From NCBI RefSeq assembly GCF_028554725.1, contig NC_071667.1, positions 50,771,501-50,835,500 on the forward strand: a stretch of DNA of 64,000 nucleotides. Direction: 5' to 3'. Of the stretch, positions 13,300 through 23,786 are shown one piece after another. The notes beneath the pieces were generated by a model that was not told the origin of the DNA, made no database searches, and was given only the letters and a program-made list of their open reading frames with translations. Numbering within the stretch: position 1 is the first letter of the stretch; each line of letters starts with the position of its first letter. Position numbers and translations under genes: made by a program. The DNA is from Zeugodacus cucurbitae (Eukaryota > Arthropoda > Insecta > Diptera > Tephritidae).

Positions 13300-13652
13300 C
13301 CTTAAACCATATTTGGTGTTATTAAATTGCTTCCCATATATATTTTACAAACGTTTCACAAAGAGAGCCAGAATCATTCTCAAATGCACAAGAGGTCCTA
13401 AAATGGTCTTAGCAATGAGATTCTCCACATAAAACTATTCCTAAGTTTAGGGTGAGTGCTCTAGATAAGGTTCTAAATGGTTAATGAACTTTGAGTTCCT
13501 CCTCTTTATTTCAAATGGCTCTTTCATATTTTCAAACTAAAAGAATTGCATAATTAAAGACTTTTTTATGAATGAAAAAAAATTGAAAAATATTGAGTAC
13601 ATTTTTCTTAATATTTTATTTACTTACATTAGTATTGTTTCACAAAGTAATA

Positions 13653-14596
13653 AAGGGTGATTTTTTAAGAGCTTGATAACTTTTAAAAAAAAAAAAACGC
13701 ATAAAATTTGCAAAATCTCATCGGTTCTTTATTTGAAACGTTAGATTGGTTCATGACATTTACTTTTTGAAGATAATTTCATTTAAATGTTGACCACGGC
13801 TGCGTCTTAGGTGGTCCATTCGGAAAGTCCAATTTTGGGCAACTTTTTCGAGCATTTCCGCCGGAATAGCCCGAATTTCTTCGGAAATGTTGTCTTCCAA
13901 AGCTGGAATAGTTGCTGGCTTATTTCTGTAGACTTTAGACTTGACGTAGCCCCACAAAAAATAGTCTAAAGGCGTTAAATCGCATGATCTTGGTGGCCAA
14001 CTTACGGGTCCATTTCTTGAGATGAATTGTTCTCCGAAGTTTTCCCTCAAAATGGCCATAGAATCGCGAGCTGTGTGGCATGTAGCGCCATCTTGTTGAA
14101 ACCACATGTCAACCAAGTTCAGTTCTTCCATTTTTGGCAACAAAAAGTTTGTTAGCATCGAACGATAGCGATCGCCATTCACCGTAACGTTGCGTCCAAC
14201 AGCATCTTTGAAAAAATACGGTCCAATGATTCCACCAGCGTACAAACCACACCAAACAGTGCATTTTTCGGGATGCATGGGCAGTTCTTGAACGGCTTCT
14301 GGTTGCTCTTCACCCCAAATGCGGCAATTTTGCTTATTTACGTAGCCATTCAACCAGAAATGAGCCTCATCGCTGAACAAAATTTGTCGATAAAAAAGCG
14401 CGAAACACATTTCGAACCGAACACTGATTTTGGTAATAAAATTCAATGATTTGCAAGCGTTGCTCGTTAGTAAGTCTATTCATGATGAAATGTCAAAGCA
14501 TACTGAGCATCTTTCTCTTTGACACCATGTCTGAAATCCCACGTGATCTGTCAAATACTAATGCATGAAAATCCTAACCTCAAAAAAATCACCCGT
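13653..14596 (-). mobile_element. Tc1/mariner element, DD41D type, internally deleted
   Basis: The ends are AAGGGTGATTTTTT and, inverted, ACGGGTGATTTTTTT, each abutting a TA dinucleotide as expected for the IS630-Tc1-mariner superfamily. The 944-bp element carries a transposase catalytic domain on the minus strand (see the overlapping entry) and only a remnant of the N-terminal DNA-binding region. The DD41D signature is that of the rosa/Visitor-type mariners known from tephritids and other insects; the subfamily name is inference from spacing. Confidence 0.85.
13760..14446 (-). pseudogene. DD41D transposase, catalytic domain only
   Basis: The frame is 228 codons. The catalytic Asp residues are seen in ILFSDEAHFWLNG (first D), WFQQDGATCHTA (second D) and CDLTPLDYFLWG (third D). 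I count 41 residues between the second and third, hence DD41D. The domain runs to a normal-looking end (RGQHLNEIIFKK). Upstream, the nucleotide sequence still encodes the start of the N-terminal helix-turn-helix in another frame (around 14430-14490, beginning MNRLTNEQ). Roughly 100 codons of DNA-binding domain are gone and the join is out of frame. The listed Met is therefore not a native start. The product would lack specific DNA binding and is unlikely to transpose the element. Confidence 0.85.
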
Positions 14597-14945
14597 TAGT
14601 TATGGATATAAATAAATCTGATAATATATATATGTATATCTAACTGTCCGAAACATCCGGTTCAAAGTTAAAAGAATGTATCGCTTATATAAAAATAGAT
14701 TCGGATGATAGGAATATATTCGTTGATGTGTATCATATGAGTGGACCTATCTACATATATATATATATATCAACGACCATTTTTACATCTTTAGAAAACA
14801 AAAAAGTGATGTATTATTGTTATTAATGGAAGATTCCTAGAGTGTTTCTAGCCCAGATTGAATTTCATACTAAAATCATTTTTATTATATTCATAAAGAA
14901 GTTGCCGGCTTAAAAGGTAAATATAGATAGATAAACAAACATTAC
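14597..14945. other. AT-rich spacer with TA microsatellite
   Basis: It contains a (TA)n run near 14753-14770 and no recognisable gene or element terminus. Confidence 0.5.
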
Positions 14946-15451
14946 AACAAGTAATGAAAGGCTAAACAAAGTTGCTAAAGAGAGAATAATAGTTTTGTCC
15001 ACATAACGGTTGTTTGTAAGTCCTATAACCAAAAAGGGTTATATATGGGGCATTCTCTGGAAAAAAAAAGTTCTTTATTTTCTTTGGCAATTATAGGAGG
15101 AGGATGGAGTCATATGTAGAAGTTCACGTAAGTGAGGAAAGTTTCTGACTGTCATTCACTTGGGAGTGGCCAGGAACGATTCTTTTACATGTGGCTCAAG
15201 CAGCTCACGACTTCCGGTCTTAGACCAAGTATCCTCTGGGTAGCCAACAGACATCCGTTTGGAGGCGAGCTAAAGTGAGAAGGCGAAAGCCGCCTATGCG
15301 GTTGTGCGTAGGGTTTGGGACCCACCACATAAAAACACCCCCCAATGAAAAAGAAAAAACAGCATCGGATTAGAGACCCCAATTTTGATGACGACCACTG
15401 CTGGTTGATGTCCTCGTAAGAGTAAAGGCTGACATCACCGCCATCCAAGAA

Positions 15452-16960
15452 ATGCGATGGACGGGACAAGGACGGAAGAAGGTGGGTCCTTGTGACATCT
15501 ACTACAGCGGCCATATAAAGGAGCGGAAATTCGGTGTGGGATTTGTGGGGGGAGAGAAACTCCGTCGTCGAGTCCTGGCATTCACTCCGGTGGATGAACG
15601 TCTAGCCACAATCCGCATCAAAGCGAGGTTCTTCAACATATCGCTGATTTGCGCCCCGACGGAAGAGAAGGACGAAGTGATCAAAGATACCTTCTATGAG
15701 CGCCTAGAACGTACCTATGAGCGCTGCCCCCGCCACGATGTCAAAATCGTGCTTGGCGATTTCAACGCTAGGGTGGGTAAAGAAGGTGTCTTTGGCACAA
15801 CAGTCGGAAAATTCAGCCTCCATGACGAAACATCACCAAACGGTCTGATGCTGATCGACTTCGCCGGGGCCCGAAATATGGTCGTCTGTAGTACTAGATT
15901 CCAGCATAAGAAAATCCATCAAGCTACTTGGCTGTCCCCGGATCGAATCACTCGCAACCAGATCGATCATGTTGTGATAGATGGACGACATGTCTCCAGT
16001 GTTTTTGATGTGCGTACGCTTCGTGGTCCCAACATCGACTCGGACCACTATCTTGTAGCAGCTAAGATACGCACCCGCCTCTGTGTAGAAAAGCGCACAC
16101 GTCAACAAACACAAGGAAGGTTCGACATCGAGAAGCTGCAATCACAACCGACAGCCGAACGATTTTCTACTCGACTTGCACTCCTGCTCTCTGAGAGCAC
16201 TCATCAGCATCTCGGTATAAGGGAGCTGTGGGACGGCATATCAAACTCCTTACGTACAGCTGCAACCGAAACCATTGGTTTTCGGAAAAGTCAAAAAAAC
16301 AGCTGGTATGATGAGGATTGTCGTCTCGCAGTGGAGAGAAAACAGACTGCCTACCTCGCAAAGTTGCGATCGACCGCAACACGAGCGGGATGGGAAAGAT
16401 ACCGAGAGCTGAAGAGGGAAGCGAGACGCATTTGCAGACAAAAAAAGAAAGAGGCTGAAATGCGTGAGTATGAAGAGCTTGACAAGCTGGCCGACAGGGG
16501 TAATGCTCGAAAATTTTACGAAAAGATCCGGCGACTAACTGAAGGTTTCAAGACCGGAGCACACTCCTGTAGGACCCCCAGAGGTGATCTAGTTATTGAT
16601 GACCAGAGTATACTGAGTTTGTGGAGGGAACACTTCTCCAGCCTGCTGAATGGCAGTGAAAGTACAACACCAGGAGATGGCGAACCCATTTCCCCAATCG
16701 ACGACGATGGAGCAGATGTTCCATTGCCCGACCGTGAAGAAATTCGAATAGCAATTACCCGCTTGAAGAACAATAAGGCGGCGGGTACCGATGGATTACC
16801 GGCCGAGCTATTCAAATGCGGCGGCGAAGAACTGATAAGGTGCATGCATCAGCTTCTTTGCAGAATATGGTCGGAAGAAAGCATGATTGGAATCTCAGTG
16901 TGCTCTGCCCAATACACAAAAAGGGAGACCCCACAATCTGCCCCAACTACCGTGGTATAA
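15452..16960 (+). pseudogene. RTE endonuclease and start of RT, truncated frame
   Basis: The 502-codon frame encodes most of an apurinic-like endonuclease domain (LGDFNARVG, NQIDHVVIDGRH, SDHYLVAAKIR are visible). It continues through the linker to the first RT segments (ITRLKNNKAAGTDGLPAELF). It ends early because a small deletion near 16885 shifts the frame before NYRGISLLN. The N-terminal catalytic Asn/Glu region is missing or incomplete. Endonuclease of this type nicks target DNA to prime reverse transcription. This copy is a pseudogene. Confidence 0.9.
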
Positions 16961-17076
16961 GTCTCCTCAATATCGCATATAAGGTTTTGTCGAGCGTATT
17001 GTGTGAAAGACTAAAGCCCACCGTCAATGAACTGATTGGACCTGATCAGTGAGGCTTTAGACCTGGAAAATCTACA

Positions 17077-18243
17077 ATGGACCAGATATTCACCATACGC
17101 CAAATCTTGGAAAAGACCCGAGAGAGAAGAATCGATACTCACCACCTTTTTATCGATTTTAAAGCTGCCTTCGATAGCACGAAAAGGAGCTGCTTTTATG
17201 CCGCGATGTCTGAATTTGGTATCCCTGCAAAACTAATACGGCTGTGTAAGCTGACGTTGAGCAACACCAAAAGCTCCGTCAGGATCGGGAAGGACCTCTC
17301 CGAGCCGTTCGATACCAGACGAGGTTTCAGACAAGGTGACTCACTATCGTGCGACCTCTTTAACTTGATGCTGGAAAAAATTATAAGAGCTGCAGAGCTA
17401 AACAGAGAAGGTACAATCTTCTATAAGAGTGTACAGCTACTGGCGTACGCCGATGATATCGATATCATTGGAAACAACACCCGCGCCGTTAGTTCTGCTT
17501 TCTCCAGACTGGATAAGGAAGCGAAGCGTATGGGTCTGGTGGTGAACGAGGACAAGACGAAATATCTCCTGTCGTCAAACAAACAGTCAGCGCATTCGCG
17601 TCTTGGCTCCCACGTCACTGTTGACAGTCATAACTTTGAAGTTGTAGATAATTTCGTCTACCTGGGAACCAGCATTAACAGCAATAACAATGTCAGCCTG
17701 GAAATCCAACGCAGAATCACTCTTGCCAACAGGTGCTACTATGGACTAAGTAGGCAATTGAAAAGTAAAGTCCTCTCTCGACGAACAAAAACCAAACTCT
17801 ACAAGTCTCTCATCATTCCCGTCCTACTTTACGGTGCAGAAGCGTGGACGATGCCAACATCCGATGAGACGGCACTAGGAGTTTTCGAGAGAAAGGTTTT
17901 GCGGAAGATTTATGGTCCCTTAAGAATTGGCAACGGCGAATACCGCAGACGATGGAACGATGAGCTGTATGTGTTATTCGACGACATAGACATAGTCCAG
18001 CGAATAAAAAAACAGCGGCTACGCTGGCTAGGACATGTTGTTCGAATGGATGAAAGTGCTCCAGCTCTGAAAGTATTCGATGCAGTACCCGCTGGTGGAA
18101 GCAGAGGAAGAGGGAGACCTCCACTCCGATGGAAGGACCAGGTGGAGAGGGACCTGGCTTCGTTTGGAATAACCAATTGCCGCCAAACTGACAGAAGGAT
18201 GGATACGTGGCGCGCTGTTTTGGACTCGGCTATAACCGCGTAA
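17077..18243 (+). pseudogene. RTE reverse transcriptase C-terminal part
   Basis: The 388-codon frame resumes after the TGA at 17050. It carries the RT core motifs FIDFKAAFDS, RGFRQGDSLSCD and AYADDIDIIG (the catalytic YADD is intact), then VNEDKTKYLLSS and VDNFVYLGTSI. The family's C-terminal region RLRWLGHVVRMDE and RGRGRPPLRW follows. The first Met listed is internal; the natural protein starts about 600 residues upstream. The sequence is well preserved, so the lesions are recent relative to overall divergence. Confidence 0.9.
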
Positions 18244-19221
18244 GCGGTGTCTACGCCAGTCAAGAAGAAGAAGAATTATATATCTTATAGTACATGTAAA
18301 ACCTAAAATAAAACATATGGTTTTAGGTCTGTGTAACGCGGGGTTGCCATATTACAAGGGGCCAAAGTTTTTTGTAAAACAAACAAACAAAAAATTAAAA
18401 ATTTGAAAAATGCAAAAAAAAAATAAAAAAAAATATTAAAAAATAAAAAAAAAAAAAGGGATTAAATGTCTGCTACGTCCACGTCGTTAATCCTGAATTC
18501 TGATAATAATAGTGCATAAATCAATGATTTTTCATCTAGTTCTGAGTTGGTTTTTTATTTGTAGCTCATACAAATATTGCTGTCCCAAAATTCCCTTTGG
18601 GGGTTAAAAAGGTGATGAAGTAAGGAACATTTTAAGATATTTTCGAAAAAAATCGAAGTTGCAATAAGTTGTTAAAAATTCCCAAAAATTTTTTTTTTTA
18701 ATTTTTTGCTATGAAATTTAATTTTAAAAATTTTTACGATATACAGTTTCAAAGTTTGAGAAATTCTGTACAAAAAAGTCACATGGTGTTTTAAAATCTG
18801 TTCATTAGTTTTAAAGTTATGGCGGTTCGAAAATTGTTTTACAAAAAACTTTGGCCCCTTATAATATGGCAACCCCGCGTTACACAGACCTAAAACCATA
18901 TGTTTTATTTTAGGTGTTACATGTACTATAAGATAATAATTGCCAAAGAAAATAAAGAATTTTTTTTTTCAAGTGGCTTTTTTCCAGAGAATGCCCCATA
19001 TATCAAAATGATCACGGTGACGAGTAAAGTTCAAATCCGGATGTCTGTCTGTCCGTCCATCTGACCGTTCTGGCGTAATCGGACCACAGCCACGCCCACA
19101 AAATGGCGAAAACCGAAAACATATAAAGAGCTATAACTGAGCTATAAATTAAGCTATTGAAGTAAAATTTGGTATGAAGGATCGCACTATGAAGGGACAT
19201 ATGTGGATGTAATTTTTTTGG

Positions 19222-19619
19222 AGAAGTTGGTGCGAGTGCGCGAGTGCGCCGACTGTTTGCTTGATGACAGAAGATATTTCGTCTTGTCCTCATTCACCTC
19301 CAGACCCATTCGCTTCGCCTCCTTATCCATGCGGGAAAAAGCAGAACAAACGGCGCGGTTGTTGCTTCCGATGAAATCAATATCATCGGCGTACGCCAGG
19401 AGCTGTACACTCTTGTAGAAGATTGTACCCTCTCTATTTAGTTCTGCAGCTCGTATTATTTTTTCCAGCAATAGATTGAAGAAGTCGCACGATAGTGAGT
19501 CACCTTGTCTGAAACCTCGTTTGGTATCGAACGGCTCGGAGAGGTCCTTCCCAATCATGACGGAGTTTTTGGTGTTGCTCAACGTCAACTTACACAGCCA
19601 TATTAGTTTTGCGGGGATA
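19222..19619 (-). mobile_element. RTE internal fragment, copy 3
   Basis: On the minus strand it encodes the middle of the RT: IPAKLIWLCKLTLSNT, RGFRQGDSLSCDFFN, AYADDIDFIGS and VNEDKTKYLLSSSKQSAHSR. It is cut at both ends. No target duplication is seen, so it probably reached here by rearrangement with the inverted repeat segment beside it rather than by direct retrotransposition. Confidence 0.88.
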
Positions 19620-19744
19620 AGAGAAGTTATGACCTGATTTTAACCATTTCTGATACAGAGACACACTATTAGAAGAAACAGATTTCCTCTGAATTAAATT
19701 AAGGTATTTGAGAGATTTACCGCTATTTTCGGTGAAAAATTACC

Positions 19745-20445
19745 ATAAGGCACTGAGTTCTTCATATTCGATATCCGCGGCATTGAAAAGTTATGGTCCG
19801 ATTTTGACAATTTTTTCACAAGTGATGCCACAGATCGTACAAGTATTTGTGTAAACTTTTATCTCGTCATCTTCATTGGTTTCTAATGTATATCTTATAA
19901 AGTGAAGGAATCAGATGGAATTCAAAATTGAGTTATATGGGAAGTTGTCGTAGTTGTGAACCGATTTCGGCCATTTTCCACACGTGTCATTAGGGTGTCC
20001 AAAAAATATTATATACCGAATTTCATTGAAATCTGTCGAGTAGTTCCTGAAATATGGTTTTTGACCCATAAGTGGGCGAAGTGGAAAATGAGCGTGGCGT
20101 CCTCCACTTATGGGTCAAAAACCATATCTCAGGAACTACTCGACCGATTTCAATGAAACTTGGTTTGTAATAGTTTCCTTACATCCCAATGATATGTTGT
20201 GAAAATAGACCAAATCGCTTCACAACCGCGCCTACTTCCTATATCCCAGAACTTTGAAGACAATCTGAATCGCTTACTTTACAATATATAAAGTAAGCAC
20301 TAGTGAAGATATCGATGCAGAACTTTGCACAAATACTATGTTATTAGTGTGGCAGTCCCATTCTAAAAATCGCCGAAATCGGACCATAGGTTTTGAAGGC
20401 CCCATATATCGAACACGAGGACCTCGGTGCTTCTAACCTAATATT
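19745..20445. repeat. Head-to-head inverted duplication of the hairpin repeat
   Basis: The left arm (about 19745-20076) is the reverse complement of the right arm (about 20099-20445). Near the centre the match is very good: CCACTTATGGGTCAAAAACC and ACTACTCGAC...GATTTCAATGAAA occur in both. Outward the arms diverge but stay alignable, including the AACTTTGCACAAATACT and TCGGACCAT phrases. The central spacer is about 22 bp. Transcription through it would give a long imperfect hairpin. Confidence 0.8.
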
Positions 20446-20597
20446 ATGGTTTCCAACTTTCAATGGACTTTATACAATATATATGACGAATATGTGGGTA
20501 AAATTGTGTATTATATAATATTAATTAAGTTAAATAAATAAATTGCGAGAGTATAAATTGTTCGGTTACACCCGAACTTAGCCCTTCCTTACTTGTT

Positions 20598-21365
20598 TAT
20601 TTACAATTTTTATTGCAAAGATTTGGAAAACAAAAATACTACATTTTTCTAAAATAAATATTTAATTTGTTTCTAATACATAAAATATTTATTTCTCTCC
20701 TGAGGATAGTCCAACGTAACATTGAAATAATTCCCCCAAAGTGACTTATTTCAAATACACTACTTTTGGACAACTGCGCTAAATTATTCCGCACTAAAAC
20801 ACTTGTGGAATGACAAATGAATTAGTTTGAAATATAAATCGCTATATAATTTGTAACGTTTTTTGCATGTTTTTGCTATTATCTAGTTAAAAAAATCTGA
20901 AAATAACTGGAATATAATTGCCATCTGCTGCTTGTTGTTGTTCGACAAAAGTTCCAAAGTGAGAAGTTTTTTAAAATTCAAAGCAAAACCAAAAATAAAA
21001 CGATTGCTCCCTTATGAATTTACAGTTAATACATGTATGTATGTGGTAGAAAAAATAGTATTAATAAGTATACACACATGTGCAAGGATTTTTTGTCGCT
21101 TTTCAAATCACAGCGCAGCCAAATGACAAATGTCAATGGACAAAATGTGGACGGAATCCAATTCAACTTTTTCGACTTTTTTGGCATGTACCAAATAGTG
21201 AGTTCTACTATCATGGGGATTTATGGTATTATTATTAAGAAATAAATATGAATATATCACAACAGACTATGATTTTTATAATTTACCGTAGGTTATTATC
21301 GTAGCTTGCTCAATATACAATATACTTTATTGCTCCAAGGAATGTATCGAAGCGGGATTGTCCGC
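20598..21365. other. AT-rich spacer, nothing recognised
   Basis: AT-rich DNA without domain-bearing frames or element termini. Short frames on both strands overlap each other. Confidence 0.5.
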
Positions 21366-21590
21366 ATAGACATTAGATGTGATATCACACGATCTTGGTG
21401 GCCAATCAACCGGCTCAAAACCGAAGTGTTCGCTCAATAAATCAATTGATTGATGTGATGAATGGGAGGTGGCGCCGACATGTTGTAATCAAATGTCGCT
21501 GAGATCACGAGCTTCAATTTCAGGCATCAAGTAGTCGGTTATCATGGCGCGATAACGGTCGCCATTGACGGTTACGTTTTCACCGACTCT
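21366..21590 (-). pseudogene. Tc1/mariner transposase remnant
   Basis: The minus-strand translation gives a motif series parallel to the DD41D element at 13653-14596: VNGDRYRAMI-like, DYLMPEIEARDL, LQHVGATSHS, LLSEHFGFEPVDWPPRSCDIT. The second catalytic Asp of the usual QQDGAT motif is replaced and a stop precedes it. It is a decayed fragment of roughly 75 codons with no termini. Confidence 0.65.
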
Positions 21591-21774
21591 CCAACGTCTT
21601 CGTGTACACTCTCAGCTACGGCTGATATTTTCTTCACTGCGTGCTGGACGTAGTCTATTCGGTCAAATATTATCCAATAATGAATTCTCGGTCTCAAGAT
21701 GGGTGATGGTGTTGCGAATAATACGCTTAGCAAGCCGATTATGTTGACCAAGTTGAGAGATCCATCGTTTTACC

Positions 21775-21985
21775 GCAACATTGACATAGTCCAGAGAATA
21801 AACCTCCAGTGGATGTGTTATCTTGGTCATGTTGTTAGGATGGATGACGACCCTCCACAGAAAAAAACGGTGGAGTAATCAAGTGGAAGAAACAGTGACT
21901 AAACTAGGGGATGGATGACGACCCTCCACAGAAAAAAACGGTGGAGTAATCAAGTGGAAGAAACAGTGACTAAACTAGGGAAGCG
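21775..21985 (+). pseudogene. Diverged RTE C-terminal fragment with 71-bp duplication
   Basis: The translation around 21780 reads DIVQRINLQWMCYLGHVVRMDDDPP, the family's conserved C-terminal motif in diverged form, in the plus orientation. A 71-bp unit beginning GGATGGATGACGACCCTCC is present twice in direct tandem (21838-21908 and 21909-21979), apparently without differences. The duplication is thus much younger than the coding decay, or is an assembly artefact. Confidence 0.7.
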
Positions 21986-21989
21986 AGGC

Positions 21990-23784
21990 CGGAGAAAGTG
22001 CGCGCGAAGATTATAAATAAAGAATGTGTAATTACCAAATATGTATATAAAAAAGACGATTAAAATATTTCCGAATAATACTTTGGCAATAAATATATTG
22101 AAACACATGTAAATTTGTGAGACCCGCTGTCGGAGCAAAATCTGAGTTTATATAATATTTCTTCTTCAACAACCAGCGACAGAATTTCGATGAAATCGTT
22201 ACCTTTCTATAACAGGGTTACTCATTTTTGTTTACAGACGCGCATCCATTTTGTCACGAAATATAATTTGTTGTTGCTGTCGTTTGTTGACAGTATGCGG
22301 AAGTGGCTTCAAATATGACACGATTTTGCCTCCCGAACACCCCATCACTACTTACACTATACAATGCAAGTGGTTTCTGCTCCTTCGTTTTTGTTCACAC
22401 GTCTTGCGTTCCTCCGTTGCAACGGTCGCGTCTGTGCTGCACTGTTTATCTTTGACATTTTATGCCGCTAAAGCTGCCGCTGTCGACACCTGCCAGTAGA
22501 ATATTTTCAACAAAACAACAACAAATTCGCCTGTTCACTGTTGCAGAAGTTCTTGCAGATATTTTTAACTGCCCGTGTGCTGTTATTGTTGTTCGCTTGA
22601 AGCTGGCGTTGGCGTGTGACTGCTGCCGCATCACCATGTCTTATAGGTGTAATTAGGTGCGCAAGTTAAGCCCATGTGAGAAGTTAATTAAAACTTTCCG
22701 TGTTGGTTTAGAACTTCCTTGTTGCTGTTGTTCTAGATTTCCTTCGGTCGCCTTTAAGAATTGAACGTGTGAAAAACGAAATGTATATACTCGTACATAT
22801 TTGTGCCCGTTGTACTTATTAAGAGCGATGTCTTGTATCAAATAATAATATTTTCTATAAAATTTGAAAAATCGCACAGCAAACAGTGCACAGTCTAACT
22901 TTAGAACTTTATTTAAAAACCAAAATTTTTTCTATATGTAAAATACATACATAGGAATTTCTGTACGTAATAATGCATATATTTTTTATATTATGTGTAA
23001 ATTAAAGTGAAGCCGCTTGGAAAGAATAACAAAGATTTTCCACAAATACGTTTATTTACCGAAATCTTTATTATCCTTTGCATGCGATTACAATCCATCC
23101 AAATTCACGCAGCTGTTGTTGTCACAGTTAAATTATAATCCCACAAAAATCTCACTTATCAAAACACAAATGAATGTGTAAATCCCAATAAACAGCAATT
23201 TGTTTTTCAAAAATCAGAACCAACAATGAGTTCAATCACGTGGAATTATAGAAAAAAGCAAGAACGATTAAACAAAACAGATAGTAAAAGCTCAATAACA
23301 ACAAAAACAAACAAAAAAGCTCTTGAATTTTTTATGATTTTAAACAGAAGAGGATAATATTAATAAGAACTATTGTTGAACTTATATTTTTAACATCACA
23401 ACCTTATTAAAAAATTAATAAAAATATCTTAAAAATACGAACTTTCAATTTTACAATGCTCTCTCAGTTAAATTTCTTACAGTGAGAAGAAATTATAATC
23501 ATACAGGCATGTTCTACAAATCGTTTTCGGGCAATATTAAAATATATAAATAATATTATTAATTATTAATAATATATATGTTTTGCATGGACTCGTGGAT
23601 TTTTCGCGGCCGTTGAGGGCATTTAAGATTCTCGAAGTTTTAGAGTAGAAAGTTAGTGTATCGATGGAAGAAACTCAAGAAGGTGTTTAGAAATAAAATA
23701 AGAATTCACTCATAGAAACATCGTATTTATGCTGCTTTGTATGTTAAATCGCTTCACCGTAGCCGCATGATGCTGTATGCATCC
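21990..23784. other. Intergenic or intronic DNA, nothing recognised
   Basis: Mixed then AT-rich DNA. Between 22240 and 22660 the composition is more balanced, with overlapping open frames on both strands but no domain. No element termini are seen. Confidence 0.5.
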
Positions 23785-23786
23785 TA

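Larger units (their letters stand above)
15096..18275 (+). mobile_element. RTE-clade LINE, near full-length but inactivated, copy 2
   Basis: The copy begins at the family's 5' end (GGATGGAGTCATATGTAGAAG) and ends in a GAAGAAGAAGAA tail after the stop codon. It is flanked by the 7-bp repeat AATTATA. It aligns with the intact copy at 35012-38281 over its whole length. Visible lesions are: a deletion of about 80 bp near 15396 that removes the start of the endonuclease including the WNVRT catalytic Asn motif; a 6-bp deletion near 15653; a deletion of about 8 bp near 16885 that shifts the frame; and TGT changed to TGA at 17050-17052. It cannot be active by itself. Confidence 0.92.
15041..19003. 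mobile_element. Foldback element with long inverted arms, split by RTE copy 2
   Basis: The outer arm ATATATGGGGCATTCTCTGG...TTTGGCAATTATA (15041-15095) is inverted at 18941-19003. The inner arm runs from ATATCTTATAGTACATGTAA to GGGGCCAAAGTTTTTTG (18276-18382) and is inverted at 18836-18940 with only a few mismatches. Together the arms are about 160 bp around an AT-rich centre of about 450 bp. It has no ORF. RTE copy 2 sits inside the left arm, flanked by AATTATA, so the foldback was here first. Confidence 0.82.
14946..20597 (+). repeat. Rearranged copy of dispersed hairpin repeat with nested insertions
   Basis: Segments matching the complete copy at 27655-29130 are found at 14946-15040, 19004-19221 and 20091-20597. 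They share ATAGTTTTGTTCACATAAC, AATCCGGATGTCTGTC, the CCACGCCCACAAAATGG region and the hairpin GTTCGGTTACACCCGAAC with the terminal TTAGCCCTTCCTTACTTGTT. The copy is split by a foldback element (15041-19003), which is itself split by RTE copy 2, and by an RTE fragment at 19222-19619. The piece 19620-20090 lies in reverse orientation, giving a head-to-head duplication. No coding capacity of its own is visible. Confidence 0.8.
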
